From the NCBI GenBank assembly GCA_009692515.1, contig SHZA01000016.1:1-45338 (forward strand): a stretch of 45,338 bases of DNA, read 5' to 3'. Positions 41,727-45,338 of this stretch are shown piece after piece. The notes beneath the pieces were generated by a model. It was given only the letters and a program-made list of their open reading frames with translations, searched no databases and was not told the origin of the DNA. The stretch is from Bdellovibrionales bacterium (GTDB lineage Bacteria; Bdellovibrionota; FAC87; UBA2466). The position numbers and the translations under genes are program-made. Within the stretch, counting starts at the first letter, position 1. Each line of letters opens with the position of its first letter.

Positions 41727-44700
41727 ATGAGATTAAAAAGACTCGAGCTTCAAGGCTTTAAATCATTTTTGGATAGAACTGTTTTAACCTTCGATCCTGG
41801 AATTACAGGTGTCGTTGGCCCTAACGGATGCGGTAAGAGCAATATCGTAGACGCTATTCAATGGGTAATGGGAGAGCAGAGTGCAAAGCATCTGCGTGGG
41901 GACTCCATGACCGATGTTATTTTTAATGGCTCAGATACTAAAGCACCGACCTCTATGGCTGAGGTAAGTTTAGTTTTAGATCGTCAGGGTGTCAGTCTCT
42001 CACCTCAGTTTTCAGCGTTTGATAAAGGTGATGAAATTGCGGTGACTCGACGAGTGTATCGAGATGGAACTTCCGAATATCTCATCAATAAATGCATGTG
42101 CCGTCTTAAAGATATCCACGAACTTTTTATGGATACTGGAGTGGGTAAAAGAGCCTACTCAATTATTGAACAGGGCCAAATTGATCGCATGATCAATGTG
42201 AAGTCCGAAGACCGACGCCATTTATTCGAAGAGGTTGCTGGAATCACGAAGTATAAAGCTAAGCGCAAAGAGGCCGAGAGAAAGCTGGAAGCTACTGGAG
42301 CTAACATGCTTCGGCTGCAAGATATTATTCTTGAATTAGAAAAACAGATTCGAAGTTTGAAAGTTCAAGCGACTCGTGCCAGAAAATATAAAGAATTCAA
42401 ATCGGAGTTAGAAACGGTTGATCTTTATCTTTTAGGGAGAAATCTTTTTACTCATAAGCAGGCTATCGACTCTATAACGGAGAAAAAAGAGACCTTGATT
42501 AATCAGCGTTCTGAATCGGATGCCGTTTTTGCTGAGGTAGATACTGAATTAACCACATCAGAAATCTTAAGAATCGATCAGGAAAAGGCTTATCAAAATT
42601 TGAGTGAACAGGAACGAAACCTTTCTCTTTCTGCTCAGAAAATTGAGAGCAAAATTCATCTTCTCGAAGAGAGAAAAAGCTTTTTAGTTCAAACCTTTGA
42701 AGAGAATAGCGCTGAGCAAGCTCGGCTCCGCGACGAAATTTCTACTTTAACTACGCAGGAGCAGAAGGAAACGAATCAGCGAGATTCTATTTCCGAACAA
42801 ATGACCCAGATTGGGGAGCTCATTCATAGTCGAGAACAGGAAATGAGACTTTCTCAAGAAGAAAAACAACGAGCACGGCACAAGCAAGATGTCGAACAGC
42901 ACAGAAAAACTCAAAGTACCCATCGATTAGTCACCTTGGAAAATCAGGTTCAAAATTTCGAAGCGAAAGAAAATGATTTTATCGAGCGTAAAGCTGAGTT
43001 TGAGCAGAAATTAGGTGATGTTATTTCGGGGATGGAATCTCATGGGCAATTACTTCAGCAGGTAGAGATTAAAATTTCTGACTGCTCGGAAAGAGCGTCG
43101 CAGGCCGCAGGAGAGGTTTCTACACTTTCTGTTGATTGTGAAACCACCTCAGGGCGTCTCTCCCAACTAGAGGAATTATTATATACTGCTAGAGAGAGTT
43201 ATCACGCTCAAAAATCACGATTAGATTCCCTAAAAGAACTTCAACAAAATCTAGAAGGCTATTCGCCTACCGCTCGCGAAATATTACTACGTTTAGAGGG
43301 TACTGGGATTCAAGCTATTCCTTTAGCAGAGGTATTGAAGCCATCAAAAGATATTGAAGACCATCTTGAAACATTACTTGGCGCCGACATGAATACACTA
43401 TTAGTGTCCACTGCTGAAGAGGCGAAACATTTAGCAAATCTTATTACGGAAAAAGAGTTGGAGAGAGTTAGGATTTTAGCACTTACCGATCTTGAAACTC
43501 ATTTCACAGCTAAATCTATACCTGCAGAAGGGGTTGCGCTTTTAACTAAAATTGAAGTCCGGCCTGGGTATGAAGCCGTAGCTAAATGGAGTTTAGGCGA
43601 TTGTATTATTGTTTCTGAAACCGAAAAACTATTTTCATTGAGAACACAGCATAAAAACATAACTCTTCTCAACGAGCAAAATAAAACGATCAGTCATGAT
43701 GATGGCTCTATCTCGAGTGGTCACATGCCTACTCGAACTGGGGTCTTTGCTCGTCGCCGAGAAATTGATGAGTTGGTGAGTGTTGCTGTGGGTTTAGATC
43801 AACAAGTAGGGCAATTAGAGCAGGAGCGAGAAGGATTATTGCGGCACTTGCAAGCGCAAGAAAAAATGCACTCTGAGTTGAAAGATAAACTATCTTCAAT
43901 TCACATTGAAAGTGTGGAACACCGAAAAGAAAAAGAAAAGGTTCAAATTGAACTGAGTCGGTCGGAAAGAGAACAGGGATTTTTATCTCAGGAAATTAAC
44001 CGCAGTGAAGCACAAATTCAGGACGTAGTAAGATTAAAGGGTGAAGCTCAAACTGAAATTGAAATATTAAATGAAGAGGTCCAACGAACGGTTATTGAAT
44101 TAGAGGCTGTAGAGGCCCAATTACAAAAAGCCAATTTGTCTATCGAGTCTGGGATTCAGGAGATTAATGATAAGAAGGTAGAACACTCTCGCTTATCGGA
44201 GAGGGTTAACAGCTTAGAGTTTCAGTTGCAGACCATTCAGTCTGATATTGAAAATGATTCTCGACGACTCATTCAACTAGAAGATAATTATCGCTCCTCC
44301 GAGATTGAACTCGCGAATATGGACCAAAATGTTCTTGAGGTGAAAGAACAGTTAATAATTACTGAAACTTCAAAAAATGAGGTGTGGGTGAATTTGGCAG
44401 ACACTAAGGCTGCTTTCAATGAGACATGTACTAAACTTCAGGACCTTAGAGATAAGAAATCGGAGCTTCAGAAGTTTAGAGAGGTTGTACTTAAAGAGAT
44501 TCAAGAGTTGGAATTAAAAGTAGGCCAGGAGCAATCTGCTTTTGAACATTTGTGTGGCATTTCAATTGAACGCTATCAAAGAGAGCCCTTACCTTTTGAT
44601 GACTCTGTACAGATTGAAATTGAAAAGCTTCCATTATTTCAAGAACAACTTAATCTTAATTGGGCGCTTCTTTTAGTTAACGAAAAGAAGGCTCTACTCG

Positions 44701-45335
44701 AAGAGTACTTAAAGAATATTCGTGAGAAGATATCTAGATACGGAGAGGTTAATCTCACTGCTATTCAAGAATTTGATGAGATTCAAAAAAGATATGATTT
44801 CTTAATAGCACAAAAGACAGATTTAGAAAGTTCTATTTCAATTCTACAAGAAGCGATTCAAAAGATTGATGAGACTACGCACAGTCGTTTTGCAGAGACT
44901 TTTGACGCCGTTAATGTGAAGTTCAAAGAAATTTTCCCCATTTTATTTAATGGAGGAAAAGCTGAGCTATCCCTTGTTCAAACAGAGATTCCAGGACAAG
45001 ATGCAGGCGTGGACATTCTGGTTCAACCACCAGGAAAAAGTCTGAAAAGCATTAATCTGCTATCTGGAGGAGAAAAGGCTTTGACTGCAGTGAGTTTGAT
45101 TCTTGCCATTTTTGCTAGAAAACCAAGTCCATTTTGTTTGTTAGATGAGGTAGACGCTCCACTTGATGATGCGAATGTCGCTAGGTTTAACACGGTTATT
45201 AAGAAAATGTCGGAGAAGACTCAGTTCATTATGATCACGCATAATAAGAAGACCATGGAAGTTGCAGAGGCTCTTTATGGTGTCACGATGGAGAGAGCTG
45301 GTATTTCTAAAATGACTAGTGTTCGCTTGAACTAA
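41727..45335 (+). CDS. smc: Chromosome partition protein SMC
   Basis: SMC forms the ring ATPase that compacts and segregates chromosomes with ScpA and ScpB. The 1202-residue product is complete: Walker A GPNGCGKS (31-38), first coiled coil (about 165-495), hinge (about 510-660, with 'GYSPTAREILLRLEGTGI'), second coiled coil (about 680-1030), signature 'LLSGGEKALTAVSLILAIF' (Ser1113-Glu1116), and Walker B 'CLLDEVDAPLDDANV' with Asp1140 and Glu1141. The ATG follows ppdK by 5 bp; a GAGAT site lies upstream. scpA and scpB are not in this window. The gene ends three bases before the window end. Confidence 0.98.
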   Translation: MRLKRLELQGFKSFLDRTVLTFDPGITGVVGPNGCGKSNIVDAIQWVMGEQSAKHLRGDSMTDVIFNGSDTKAPTSMAEVSLVLDRQGVSLSPQFSAFDKGDEIAVTRRVYRDGTSEYLINKCMCRLKDIHELFMDTGVGKRAYSIIEQGQIDRMINVKSEDRRHLFEEVAGITKYKAKRKEAERKLEATGANMLRLQDIILELEKQIRSLKVQATRARKYKEFKSELETVDLYLLGRNLFTHKQAIDSITEKKETLINQRSESDAVFAEVDTELTTSEILRIDQEKAYQNLSEQERNLSLSAQKIESKIHLLEERKSFLVQTFEENSAEQARLRDEISTLTTQEQKETNQRDSISEQMTQIGELIHSREQEMRLSQEEKQRARHKQDVEQHRKTQSTHRLVTLENQVQNFEAKENDFIERKAEFEQKLGDVISGMESHGQLLQQVEIKISDCSERASQAAGEVSTLSVDCETTSGRLSQLEELLYTARESYHAQKSRLDSLKELQQNLEGYSPTAREILLRLEGTGIQAIPLAEVLKPSKDIEDHLETLLGADMNTLLVSTAEEAKHLANLITEKELERVRILALTDLETHFTAKSIPAEGVALLTKIEVRPGYEAVAKWSLGDCIIVSETEKLFSLRTQHKNITLLNEQNKTISHDDGSISSGHMPTRTGVFARRREIDELVSVAVGLDQQVGQLEQEREGLLRHLQAQEKMHSELKDKLSSIHIESVEHRKEKEKVQIELSRSEREQGFLSQEINRSEAQIQDVVRLKGEAQTEIEILNEEVQRTVIELEAVEAQLQKANLSIESGIQEINDKKVEHSRLSERVNSLEFQLQTIQSDIENDSRRLIQLEDNYRSSEIELANMDQNVLEVKEQLIITETSKNEVWVNLADTKAAFNETCTKLQDLRDKKSELQKFREVVLKEIQELELKVGQEQSAFEHLCGISIERYQREPLPFDDSVQIEIEKLPLFQEQLNLNWALLLVNEKKALLEEYLKNIREKISRYGEVNLTAIQEFDEIQKRYDFLIAQKTDLESSISILQEAIQKIDETTHSRFAETFDAVNVKFKEIFPILFNGGKAELSLVQTEIPGQDAGVDILVQPPGKSLKSINLLSGGEKALTAVSLILAIFARKPSPFCLLDEVDAPLDDANVARFNTVIKKMSEKTQFIMITHNKKTMEVAEALYGVTMERAGISKMTSVRLN

Positions 45336-45338
45336 GGT

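Noticed and set aside
1-45338. CRISPR arrays, insertion sequences, rRNA genes or prophage
   Set aside because: No regularly spaced repeats, transposase motifs, rRNA signatures or phage structural genes were seen on either strand.

Overview
The window looks like chromosomal DNA from a Gram-negative, flagellated bacterium with AT-rich intergenic DNA. It is probably a member of Bdellovibrionota or a close relative, but that placement is inference from gene content. The pointers are a DUF507 gene pair, an alpha2-type glycyl-tRNA synthetase next to pyruvate phosphate dikinase, a meso-DAP-type murein pathway, FliA-type flagellin control, many exported proteins with signal peptides or lipoboxes, and predicted outer-membrane barrels. 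I see no insertion sequence, integrase, CRISPR array or rRNA.

Layout. 1-4863: exported and membrane functions (partial alpha/beta hydrolase, fungalysin-like metalloprotease, MFS transporter, exported CxxCH protein). 4976-5047: tRNA-Arg(CCT), followed by about 530 bp without a gene. 5576-8500: trypsin-like lipoprotein, then a short secretin and a CpaF-type ATPase (half of a Tad pilus machine). 8560-11971: rpmE-prfA-prmC-murA in tight succession. 12033-14902: small outer-membrane protein facing a PBP1b-type class A penicillin-binding protein, separated by a perfect 16-bp inverted repeat. 15058-19299: two DUF507 genes, an outer-membrane barrel, an exported repeat protein and a VWA-like lipoprotein. 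19335-25001, all on the minus strand: a flagellar filament cluster (flagellin, uncharacterised protein, FliD, FliS, FliT-like, TPR protein, uncharacterised protein), with a near-perfect FliA promoter before flagellin. 25146-34375: a shortened division/cell-wall (dcw) cluster, rsmH-ftsL-ftsI-murE-[mscL, reverse]-murF-mraY-murD, closed by a strong terminator. 34457-37637: acyl-CoA synthetase head to head with tadB-tadC. 37745-45335: glyS-ppdK-smc.

How the genes work together. MurA makes the first committed murein precursor. MurE, MurF and MurD build the stem peptide, and MraY loads it on lipid. FtsI with FtsL, and the class A PBP, polymerise and cross-link it. The rest of the usual dcw set (mraZ, ftsW, murG, murC, murB, ftsQAZ) is not in this window. 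The Tad components are split into two distant pairs (secretin+ATPase, and TadB+TadC). The four uncharacterised proteins of the flagellar cluster are the best candidates for undescribed accessory functions in filament assembly. No clearly novel large system stands out; most of the window is core metabolism with unusual gene order and several notable regulatory sites.
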